Assembly: GCF_014839835.1 (NCBI RefSeq)
Contig: NC_071646.1
Span: 2,232,001 to 2,296,000, forward strand
DNA length: 64,000 bases
Source of the DNA: Dryobates pubescens
Lineage: Eukaryota; Chordata; Aves; Piciformes; Picidae
Direction: 5' to 3'
The translations under genes were made by a program, and so were the position numbers. Shown in pieces: positions 20,901 through 32,900 of the stretch; positions within the stretch are counted from its first letter, which is position 1; every line of letters starts with the position of its first letter. The notes under the pieces were generated by a model that had not been told where the DNA came from, did not search any database, and saw only the letters and a list, made by a program, of their open reading frames with translations.

Positions 20901-23900
20901 ACTAGATCAGGGTGCTCAGAGCCCCATCACAGAATGGGTTGGCTTGGAAGGGACCTTCAGAGGTCAGCAGAGACATTCCCAACTAGATCAGGGTGCTCAG
21001 AGCCCCATCACAGAATGGGTTGGCTTGGAAGGGACCTTCAGAGGTCAGCAGAGACATTCCCAACTAGATCAGGGTGCTCAGAGCCCCATCACAGAATGGG
21101 TTGGGTTGGAAGGGACCTTCAGAGGTCAGCAGAGACATTCCCAACTAGATCAGGGTGCTCAGGGCCCCATCACAGAATGGGTTGGGTTGGAAGGGACCTT
21201 CAGAGGTCAGCAGAGACATTCCCAACTAGATCAGAGTGCTCAGGGCCCCATCACAGAATGGGTTGGCTTGGAAGGGACCTTCAGAGGTCAGCAGAGACAT
21301 TCCCAACTAGATCAGGGTGCTCAGGGCCCCATCACAGAATGGGTTGGCTTGGAAGGGACCTCGAGGTCATCCAGTCCAGCCAAACCTTCCTGTTGCCAGG
21401 TGCCACAAGGCAAACATTGTGAAAGCTTGGAGTCTTTCATCAGGAAATGAAGAGAGTTTTTGGTGGGCCCCTGGAAAATGGACTTTGTAGGCAATGGCCT
21501 CCCAGGGCAGTCACCCTCCTGTGCTGGGCTGGCACCAGAGGGAGCCACCCTGCTGCAGAGCTGGACTCCAGCCACCTCCTCTCCCTGGCAATGGAAGGGG
21601 ATTGAAGCTCCTTGCTTAAGCTGCCTAAAATAAGGCACAGGGAATAATCCCACTGCTTGCCAAGAGCTGCAGCAGCAGAGGGGAAAGGAACTCACCATTA
21701 ATAACTGGAGTGAAGACAGCCATGCCAGCAAAGTTTGGATCTGAGACTGTTCTGTCCAGGATTAAGCCCCCAACGCTGCAGAGGGAGGGGGGAAGAGGTC
21801 AGTGCTGAAAGCTCATCAGGAAATACACAACACAGGGCCCTGAGGGTTCTCTCTGCTGCACCCAAGGGTGACAGACACCTACTAACAGAAGTGTTTATGG
21901 TTGTGCTTGGTGCAGATGGTTTTAGGCCTCAACATTTGATAACAGAAGACAGCCTGAGCAGGATCCTTTCTCACTGCTGCCAGGAAACAGCAGAGTCCCT
22001 CCAGGTTACAGCAACACCATCATCCAGAAGTCCTCTCCAGCCTTCCTGGAGGATCCCTTCAGCTATTGGAAGGCAGCTCTAAGGTCCCCCCAGAGTCTTC
22101 TCTTCTCCAGGCTGAACACCCCCAGTTCCCTCACAGCAGAGCTGCTCCAGCCCTTGGGTTACCTTTGTGGCCTCCTTTGGACTCACTCCACAGCTCTGTG
22201 TCCTTCTCATGCTGGGGACACCAGAACTGGACACAGCATTTGAGGCTGGGTCTCAGCAGAGCAAAGTCAAGGGGCAGAATCCCCTCTCCTGCCCTGCTGC
22301 CCACACTCCTCTTGGTGCAGCCCTGCTGCCTTCTGGGCTGCATGAGGGCACTGCCAGCTCCTGGGGAGCTGGTGCAGAGGGCTGCTGAACAGGATCTGTG
22401 TTTACTCCCTGGCCATGCCAGAGCCTCCCTGGGCAGCAGCTGGGACACTGCTAAGGGCCTGGATTGCAGCAGCCAGGTTCTCAATCCCACCTGTGCCTCA
22501 GGACCTACACCCCAAGGCTTTTATCTAGAAGCCACACAGTGGCCTGCAGGCTGCTGTGCCAACAGCAGAGCTTTCAGGTTTGGTTCTCTCTTGTTCCAAG
22601 GGCCCCAGGGGTGTGTGCAGGGTGGGAGGAGCTCTTCCTACCTGCTGATAGCCATGGCAATGATGACTGGCTCCCAGCCAGAGTACAGCACCTCCCTGGT
22701 TGCTGCATTCTTCTTGGCAATGATGATCCAGATGGGCAGCAGAGCTATGAAGAAGGCACACACCAGAGGGTTCACGTAGGCTCTGCTCTCTGAGGAGGAA
22801 AGAAGCAGAAGCAACAGCTCAAGGACACATCCTGCTGCACTGAGGTGAGCTGCCACACCAGCTGAGCTCACCAAGCCTGCCTGCCTGCAGCCAGAAGCTC
22901 CAGGAAGGGCAGGCAAAAGGGAGCCTAGAGCTCTGCAGGACATGTGCCACATTTAAACCCTAGCCAGCTGCTCCCCACAGAGTGGGATGGGGGAGGAAGA
23001 GAGGCAGGTAAAGCTTGGGGGTTGAGGTAAAGACTGTTGATGAGGACAGAAGAGGGTGACACTTGTGGGTTGAGGTAAAGGCAGCTTAACAGGAAAGGAA
23101 GGGGAAATAAAATGACAATAAACAAAACAAAGTGATGCAAAACACAACTGCTGACTGCCCAATGGCCAACCAGTCCCTGAGCCACACAGTCCCCTGGCCA
23201 GCTCCCCCCAGGGTCTATCCATCACCCTTTGGCTAGTTTGGGTCAGCTCTCCTGGCTGTGTCCCCTGCTGCTGGCAGGGCAGTGTGAGAAGCTGGGAAGC
23301 CCTGCTCTGGAATAAACACTGCTTAGCAACAACTACAACCTCCCAACTCCAAGCACAGCTCTGTACCAGCTCCTAGGAAGAAGATTAACTTCATTCCAGC
23401 TGAAAGCAGGACAGCATGGCACCTCCTCCTCCCCAGGTGCTCACACAGGGGCTTTATCAACAGATCCAGCTGAGAGCTCTTTGATTTCCACTCCTCATTC
23501 CCACTTCCTACCCCTGGGCAAGATCTCCCAGGGTTGCTTCACCTCTGGCTGAACCTGGCTGAGTCACATCCCCTGCAGCCCAGCCAGGGAAGGAAGGTGG
23601 AAGAGAGGAAGGAGGAAGTCTAGAGCCTACAGCTGCAGCTCTGCACTGAGTATCCCCAGCTGGTGCTGACAGCACAAAAGATGAATCCCCAGCTGCCTTC
23701 TCCCACTGCTTTAGCCACAGATGAGTCCTTAGCACATGGAAGGGGACAACCTCTCCCTTAGCACTTTAGCTGGTGAGAAGGAGCCATACAAATCAGTGCC
23801 AATGCTGGCTGCAGCTACAAGGCAGCAGAACATCCACCTCCTCCCCTCAGCAGCTCTGACTACGTCTCACTGAGACAGCTTCCAGGCCAGGCATCCCACC

Positions 23901-26900
23901 CACCCCAAGGACAGAGGGTGAAATGAGACAGACACACAGCAGCACAAGGAAGGAGCATGGAGATACAGAGGCCTGCTGCTGCTCCTCACCCAGCTCTTTG
24001 TACAAGCCCCAGCTGATTCCTGAGAGCAGAGCCAGGGTGATGAGATCCCCCAGGCTGGCGGCTATCGGGGTGGCGACGTTATCAGGGTTGATCCCCATCT
24101 TCCTGGAGCCAATGATGACCCCAATCATGATCATGCCTGCAGCCAGCAAGAGGAAGAAAACAAGGATGAGGCCAAGGGGAGGCTCAGCAGGTCAGGAAGA
24201 AGCAGGGGGAGGGGTGTGCAGGGTCTGTGCCTCACCCAGCACAAGGGAAGCGATGAAGGCCGTGGCCACGCTGCTGGCACAGAGCAGCACAGCATGGTCG
24301 ATGCTGAAGTGTCCATCTGGGATCCAGCCAAACACCACTGCTGCAATGGAGGCCAGGAAGCCAACCACAGTAGCCTGAACCTGAGAAGAACAACTAGACA
24401 GTCACCAAGAATCACAGAATCACCAAGGTTGGAAGAGACCTCAAAGCTCATCAAGTCCAAGCTGGCACCACAGACCCCATGACTAAACCATGGCTCCAAG
24501 TGCCACATCCAATCCCCTCTTGAACACCTCCAGGGATGGGGACTCCACCACCTCCCTGGGCAGCACATCCCAAGGGCTAACAACTCTCTCTGGGAACAAC
24601 TTTCTCTTCACCTCCAGCCTAAACTTCCCCTGGCACAGCTTGAGACTGTGTCCTCTTGTTCTGGTGCTCCTTGCCTGGGAGAAGAGCCCAACCCCCACCT
24701 GGCTCCAACCTCCCTTCAGGGAGTTGGAGAGAGCAAGAAGGTCTCCCCTGAGCCTCCTCTTCTGCAGGCTAAGCAACCCCAGCTCCCTCAGCCTCTCCTC
24801 CCAGGGCTGTGCTCCAGACCCCTCCCCAGCTTTGTTGCCCTTCTCTGGACACCTTCAAGTCTCTCAATGTCCTTCTTAAACTGAGGAGCCCAGAACTGGA
24901 CACAGGACTCAAGGTGTGCCCTGGACTCGGCACTGGTTAGGCCACAATGACTTCCCTGCTCCTGCTGGCCACACTGTTCCTGCTGCAGGCCAGGATGCCA
25001 TTGGCCTTCTTGGCCACCTGGGCACACTGCTGGCTCATGTTTAGGTGGCTGTCAATCAGCACCCCCAGGTCCCTTTCTGCCTGGCTGCTCTCAGCCACTC
25101 CGCCCCCAGCCTGTAGCTCTGCATGGGGTTGCTGTGGCCAAAGTGCAGCCCCTGGCACTTGGACTTGTTGAATGCCATCCTGTTGGCCTCTGCCCAGCTG
25201 TCCAGTTGGAAAAAACCCTAGAGAGCAAAATGGCCTTTGGTGAGGGAAGAGGGAACCGCCACCACCCCCTCCTCACCCAGGGGTTCATGCAGGTGGATCA
25301 GCATCCAGCTGGGAAACATCAGGTCTGACCCTGTAGGGCAAATCATTATGGACAGAGGAGTGTGGGACAAAAAGGTGGCCTCAGGCAGGCAGTGTTGAGA
25401 GTCAAAGCCCAGGCACTGCAAGCTGCTGGCAGCTGTCAGAGTTGGGCTCAACACCAAACAGCAACACTTGCACTTCCTTCTCCTTTCACAGCTCCTTACC
25501 TGTATCAGAGCCATGTTCCCTGTTATCATCTTCCAGAGCTCTTTGGGTGTATCCATTTGGCCAATGTTAGCCTGCAAGAGGACATCCCAATGTCAGCAGA
25601 GCCTGGCAGCACTTTGTACCCTCCAGCAGGCAAATGCCTGCCTTCCAGCTAGGCAACTCTGTGCCAGGAGCAGAAGCAAACAGCAGCCTCAAATCCTTAA
25701 CTCTTCAGAGGAGAGCAACTGAGCACAGGAGATGTTTGTGTGCCCAGCTGGGGCCCAGCTCTGTCCTGACACCCAGGTTGAGACAGGCAGGGCTGTGAAT
25801 GCCCCTGGGTAGCCACAGTGCCTCTTCCAACAGCCCCTTTGGTCTTGCAGTCCACACCTCCCCAGCTTCCCAGAATGGTGGAAGGGGCTTGGAAGGGAGC
25901 CCTGGAGATCATCCAGTCCGACCCCCCTGCTGCCAAGGCAGGGTCACCTCGAGAAGGTCACACAGGAGCATGTCCAGGTGGGTTTTGACTGTCTCCAGAG
26001 ATGGAGACCTCTCTCAGCACCTTCTCCTTCCCAGCTCCAGCAATGGGATGGCAAAAGCAGAGCCAGGCCCAGCAGAGAGAGGCTGGGAAGGGAGGGTAGA
26101 GAGGAATCAACATCTGAGGATGGAACATCTTCCAAAAGCCACCAGAGATGCTCTGGTCCCACACAGAGCCATGCACTGCTGCTTCTCTGCTCACTGAGTT
26201 CCCTCTGTGGGGATCAAGCCAAGCTTGGCTCAGCCCCAGCTGGGTCATGCTGCCCCTCAGGTCAGGAGCCGGGGCGGGAAGAGGGCTGCCCCGGCTCCGG
26301 GACGGAGCGAGGCCAGAGGAAGCTGGCAGCCAGCACGGCTGCTGGGGCTAAAAGCTGAGCAAACAAGGCCAGTGCCACGTGGAGACCTGCTGAGGAGCAG
26401 GAAAAGCCATGGCACACAGGTCAGCTGGCACTGCTACAGCTCTGGGAGATGCTAACCAGAAGAGACAGAAAGCTGCTGGTGAAAAGATGATAGAATCAAT
26501 AAGGTTGGAAAGGAGCTCAGAGATCATCAAGTCCAAGGTGGCACCCAGCACCTCCTGACTAACCAAACCATGGCTCCAAGTGCCACATCCAATCCCCTCT
26601 TGAACACCTCCAGGGACAGGGACTCCACCACCTCCCTGGGCAGCACATCCCAGAGGCCAATCTCTCTTTCTGGGAAGAATTTCTTCCTAACCTCCAGCCT
26701 GAAACCTCCCCTGGCACAGCTTGAGACTGTGTCCTCTTGTTCTGCTGCTGGGTGCCTGGGAGAAGAGACCAACCCCCAGCTGGCTCCAACCTCCCTTCAG
26801 GGAGTTGCAGAGAGCAAGAAGGTCTCCCCTGAGCCTCCTCTTCTGCAGGCTAAGCAACCCCAGCTCCCTCAGCCTCTCCTCACAGGGCTGTGCCCATGGC

Positions 26901-29900
26901 AGGGGGGTTGGAGCCAGATGATCCTTGTGGTCCCTCCCAACCCTGACTGATTCTGTGATACTATGAAGATGCAGCAGAACCCAGCAGGATCCCTGCAGGT
27001 TGCTGCTTCTGGCAGAGCATGCAAGTTCTGCTCTCCCCTAGCACCTCCTAGGTCTTGATGGGAAGCTGGGAGGATGGATCTGCAGAGGGGGAAAGCTTCT
27101 GTCCAGTCCTGTGCTGTTAGAGGCTGCTGTGAAGTGGAGGGGAAACAAGGGAGAGGCTCAACCAACCTGAAGAGGTAAACACAGGCTGGGAGTGATTGGC
27201 TGAGGGGATCAAACCCAAGCCTCTGCACAACAGTCCAGGAGCAATTTCCTCCTCCCAGGTTTCCTTGCTGGCCTCCAGAGGAACCCAAGCAGCCAGAGCT
27301 CAGCCAGTCCTCATTGCATGAGCCTGAGAGAGCTGCCAGCTCTTCACAAGCAGCCCTGAGATGTGCCCACCCCTGGAGAGCTTTCATGGAGAGGAGGAAG
27401 GGATGGAGGAAAACCAAACACAGAGCTGCCTGCAGCAGCACTCAGCACATCCAGCACAGGAATCTGAGCTCCATATGAAGCCTGACCTTCACATTCCAGC
27501 CACATGGCAATTAGGTTGGGATTAACACAGCCAAGCAACAGGGTTTTAATCCTTTAACTAAATGGGAGAGTTTTGCTCCTTAATTTGTGGGAGGAATTTC
27601 TGAGGTGCCTTAATGCAGCACTAATTAGAAAGCCACAGCCTGAGGAGCCACTGCAGGCTGCTGGCCTGGGGAGAGAGCAGCTCAGAGGGGCAGAGGGGAG
27701 CTCCCTCCACACAGCTCCACGTGGACCCCCCATGCTGAGGCAAGAACAGGGCAGGGAGAGGAAAGGAAAGCCCAGGAGCTGACCCTGTCCCACCATGAAG
27801 GCAGAGTGAAGGCAGGCAGAGGACACAGGCTGGGTGCTGGGTTACTGCCACCTCTCTCTGCTCACAGGCAGGAGCAGGCACCAGCAGCCCCAGCTGGTGT
27901 GAGGGCAGCAGCTGCAGGGCACAGGCAGGCTGCACCAGTGCTCTCTCAGCCAGTTTCCTCACAACCCTGCTGACACCCCAGGTTACTGCCACCTCTCTCT
28001 GCTCACAGGCAGGAGCAGGCACCAGCAGCCCCAGCTGGTGTGAGGGCAGCAGCTGCAGGGCACAGGCAGGCTGCACCAGGGCTCTCTCAGCCAGTTTCCT
28101 CACAAGCCTGCTGCAGCCACCACAGCAGAGAGGGGAGGGTTTGGCACCCCTGTGACTCTCTGCACAGCCTCATTTCCCTGCCAGGCCTGCCCCAGCACTG
28201 CTCCCTGCCAGCCCCACAAGGCAAGAGCACAACAAGGGCTGTGCTGCCCCTGGCCCAGGACAGCCAAGCACTCCCCCTGATGAGCCCATGCTCAGAAAGT
28301 GCAAGCTGGCCAAGGGCAAGAGGGAGAAGGGCCTGTGTCTGGGGCAGCAAGGAGCCTGCCATGACCCCAGCAGTGGAGAGCAAATAAAACAAAGCAATTT
28401 GTTTCCCAGAACCGAGGGGCAAACAAAGCTCAGCCTCTGTCCCTGCAAGTGCTGGCACAGCTGGGCCAAGGGCAGTGTGAAGCTTCCCAGCAGCTCTGCC
28501 CAGCACAGAGGGGAAGCAGCCACAGCCCAGCTCTTGCCAGGTTCTGCTGGCACAGCCACCCCCAGGCAGCTCAGCACCCTGCTCCTTGCTGAATCCCAGC
28601 AGGAACTGGTCCCCACAGCTAGCAGGAATCAGCAGGCAGGCCCTGGAGTGCAGGGGCCAAGACAAGGCTACACCAGGGAAATGCTCTCTGCCTTCCTGCT
28701 CCCCAGGAGCCACCTCAGACTCTCCAGAGTATGGTGGCTCCAGTGCCACTGGTCTGGTGGGGGGCAGCAGCACCCCTTTGGGTGGGCACAGGGGACAAGA
28801 GGAGCTGTCACTGGGGAGCAGCACAAGATGTTGGCTCTGCTGCCACCCAGGAATTCTCCCAAACACTTTGGGCTTCAGAGGTCAACAAGAAGCTACTGAG
28901 GAGCAAAAAGTCCCAGCTGACATCACCCCACTGCTCAAGAAGGAAGAACAAGAGAGGACTCAGAAGAGCAGACCTAAAGAGAGCTCTTCCACACCCTGCT
29001 TTCCTCTGCAGCAACCAGCAAGGGGAAGGCTGAGAGGAGGGGACCATGCTCAGAGGCAGCTCCCTGCTGGCTGCCACCAGCCAGGCAGGTCTCCATCCCT
29101 CCACCCCAGAGAGCACTTCCCAAATAGCTCTCTTGGGCCAAGGCACATCAGCTCCTTTGCACTGCAGAGGCCTGGCCCAGGCTGCTTGCTGCAAGGGCTC
29201 CCTTCCAGCAGCTCACAGGACAGAGTCAGAAGCTTGGCAGAAGGCAGCCAACACCTCAAGGATGCAAGGCCCCAAGCCATGCATGCTCCCAGCGTGGGGA
29301 ACAGAAGCAGCAGGCAGTCACTTGCTGCCATGCTCAAGCAGGAGCTGCTCTGCAGAAGGAAGGAGCATTACTGTCCCTGTCAGGAGAGGATCTCAGTCCC
29401 TCTCCAGTGCTGCCCAGCTGCAGAGCCAGGCTGCTGTGTTACAGAAGCACAAAGCACCTCACTGCCAGCTGGACTCACCCAGTGCTCTGAGGAGCTGCCA
29501 GAGCCTGCCTCCATCCCACACAGGGAGCTCACTGTCTCCCAGCAAAGGGACTGAGCCCCAGCAAGAGAAAGGCCCAGCCCTGCCTCTCCAGCAGCTTCAA
29601 GAGGCTGTCAATCCACCTGCAAGGTCCTCTCCATTTCAGCCTTTGCTGGAGAGCTCTCTCCAGGCTCTCTCCTAGCCCAGCCTTGCAGAACCTGGCTTGT
29701 TGCAGCCTGCTTTGATGCTATGTCTGCACCCAGCCTCCTCACCAAGACAACTGGATCCAAGCACTCCAGATGTTCAGCTGCCACTGCCAGCTCACACCCC
29801 CTGCCTCCAGGCCCAGGAGCAGCCACCACAAGGAAGTGAACTGGCAGCAAAGCTTCAGGCTGATTAAACCTTCACATCTGATCAGCCCAGTGGCACGAAG

Positions 29901-32900
29901 GCACCTTCCCAACATCCTAAACTCCAGGCTCTGGTTTCTGCAGTCACTGCCTGAGAGGTTTTTGTCCACCCAGCCACCACACACACCCAGAGACCTTCCC
30001 ATCCCTTCCCCAAGCAGGGCTGCTGCTCCCTCCAGCTCCCTGGATACTCACAGCTGTCGACAGGCGAGAGGCCAGAGTCATCTCCAGGTTCCCCTTCAGG
30101 CCCAGCAGTGCAGGCACTAAGATAAAAACCTCTGTCACATACTTGAAGACATCCCAGTGCTGCAAGATTGAAACCAAGAGAGACCATTAACAGCAACCCT
30201 GGCTGCTAGAAACCTTTGCTTTGGCTCTGGGGGGCTACAAGAAAGCTGGGGAGGGACTTCTGACAAGGGCTTGTAGTGCCAGGCTGAGAGACAATGGCTT
30301 GGAGCTGGGAGAGAGGAGACTGAGACTGGAGATGAGGAAGAAATTCTTCCCAGTGAGGGTGGGGAAGACACTGGGACAGGTTGCTCAGGGAGGTTGTGGC
30401 TGTTCCCTCCCTGGAGGTGTTCAGGGCCAGGCTGGATGAGGCCTTGAGTGACCTGGGCTGGTGGGAGATGTCCCTGCCCATGGCAGGGGGCTGGCACCAG
30501 ATGAGCTTTAAGTTCCCTTCCAACCCAACTCACTCTGGGGGGTCTGGGGGGGAGCACACATGGCTCTGGGAGTCTCAAGGTGCTCCCTCCCTGGAGGTGT
30601 TCAGGGCCAGGCTGGATGAGGCCTTGAGCAGCCTGGGCTGGTGGGAGGGGTCCCTGCCCACGGCATGGGGCTGGCACCGGATGACCTTCGAGGTCCCTCC
30701 CAACCCAACCCACTCCACAAAGTGCCTCTTATTGTTCTACCCTTGCAGGCTGGCACTGCCCACAGGTGGCCCTGCACCCTCCAGGTCCCCTCCTGGTGCC
30801 AGGCTCTGCATTGTGCCCTGCTCCTGGTGCAGGTGGAGCAGCCCCCAGGCGCTGCTGCCGAGCTCACAGGCCGGCTCCCACCCCGCAGCGCGCGGCTCCG
30901 AGTGCCCCGAAGATCAGCCACTGACGGAATGTTTACAGCCTCAGAGGCCAAAGCAGGGAAAGATGAAGAAACTTTGCCCAATACTTGCAGTTCTTGGCAG
31001 GGCTGAGTGCTGAAGTCAGGTCAGCCTCAGCTGAGAGCCCTTCCCCACACGGAGGCCTTGCGAAAGCGCTGTGGAGCGAGGCACCGCGGCGCCCCGAGCC
31101 CGCCGGCTCCCCCAGGAGCTGTGCCCCCTGCTTCCCTTCACCCCCTGGGGAGATGTGTGCCCTCCCCTGCCTGGCTCCTGCGCTGCTCAGACAGAGCCAT
31201 GGAGTTGTTTTGGTTGGAAGAGGCCTCTGAGATCACCCAGTCACAGAATCACCAAGGTTGGAAGAGACCTCAAAGCTCATCGAGTCCAAGCTGGCACCAC
31301 AGACCTCCTGGCTAAACCATGGCTCCAAGTGCCACATCCAATCCCCTCTTGAACCCCTCCAGGGATGGGGACTCCACCACCACCTCCCTGGGCAGCCTGT
31401 GCCAACCCCTGACCACCCTTGCAGTCAAGAAGTCTTTCCTTATACCCAGCCTAAGCCTCCCCTGGCTCAATTGCAGGTCACTTCCTCTCGCTTCCCTGGG
31501 CAGCCTCTCCCAGGGTCTCACCACCCTCACTGCAAAGGTCCTTTAAAGTCACAGCCAGGAGGAGATGCTCTTGGCCCTCCTTGGGCTGTCTTTAGGCAGG
31601 CATTCTGATTGTTTCTGCTGCTGCTTGTAGCAGTGAATGCTTTGGTAGCAGTGAATGCTTTGCTACAACTCCCCTTTGGGCTATCCAGAGCTCAGTCAGC
31701 GAGTGACAAGCTCCCACTTCCCAGCAGCACAAGCTGGCTGTCACCAGAGTCACTTCAGGAGAAGAACATCCTCCTGAGTCAGCCCACAGCCTGCAAGGGC
31801 TGGGCAAAACTTTCCTGGCCCTGCCTCCAGAACATCACAGAAGCAGGATCAGGCCACAGCTAGAGCAAGCTCACAGCTTTCCCTCACCTTGTCCCGAGCC
31901 TGGCTTTGTAAACCCATCTCTAAAGGAGGTCCTGGCACTGCAGGCTGGTGCCAGAAGGGCTGTGGCTGGAGCCTGCTGCAGCAGCTCCCTGAGCAAGAGA
32001 GGGGAGTTCCTGGAGCAAGGAATACAAGCCATCCTCAGGGAAGGAAAACAAGGAGATTTCTGCAGAGCTCAGCAGCTTGCTGACTGCAAAGAGCAGGACC
32101 CATGGGCTCCTGCCAACTGTCTTAATCTGAGAGGTTATACAACACTGGGCTAGGGGCATTGAGGAGGTCTTGAAGGGCCTCCCTGGCTCCTGCAGAGAAG
32201 AGAGCTCCCTGCAGAGTCCTGTGCCCACAACGTGGCTCCCTGGGGAGAAGCAGAGCCAGGCTGTTTGGGGAGCACAACAGAAGGCAAAGAGAAGAGCAGA
32301 GATGAATTTCAGTCCAGGATGTTGAGCTGTGAAAATCCTTTCCCCACTCTCCTCTAACAGCCTGTCCAGCAGCACAGCAAGGAGCTGCTCCCAGGGGGAG
32401 GAATGAGGCTGACACAGCACACAAGATCCTCCAGGATCATCCAGCTTGCTCCACACCAAGGGGAACAACACTGCCCTGGGGAGCAAGGGGGGTCCTGGCT
32501 GGCTGTCAGCAGAGCTCCAGTAGAGAATTCCAGGGAGAGGCCCTCCATCTGCAGCACCTCCTCCCTGCCCTCTGGGGAGGGGGAGCAGAGAGACTATAAC
32601 CAGGCTGAACTACTTCTAGCTTCATTTTCTGCTAAGCCTGTGGTCCCTTGGAACACAAATCCACCCAGACAGCAGAGCCAGCAGGCCCTGGTCTCTCCCA
32701 GGCAGCAGGACAAGATCAGGCCCCGGCCTGCCAGAGAGGTTCTGGAAGACTCCTCAAGCCCTGGCTGGTGGTTTGCAGCATCCACCAGGCTTGCTGCCTT
32801 TCAGAGGCTGTGCACCTGCAGACAGCAGCTATTTCCAGGCTGCCAGCTGCCTCCCAGTTGCTGTCACTTTCAGTCCCCACGTGTGAAGTGGAGGCTTGCA

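Noticed and set aside
20782-21450. A 222-codon repeat protein frame
   Set aside because: It is the 81-bp CR1-derived array; 81 is a multiple of three, so the frame stays open by chance.
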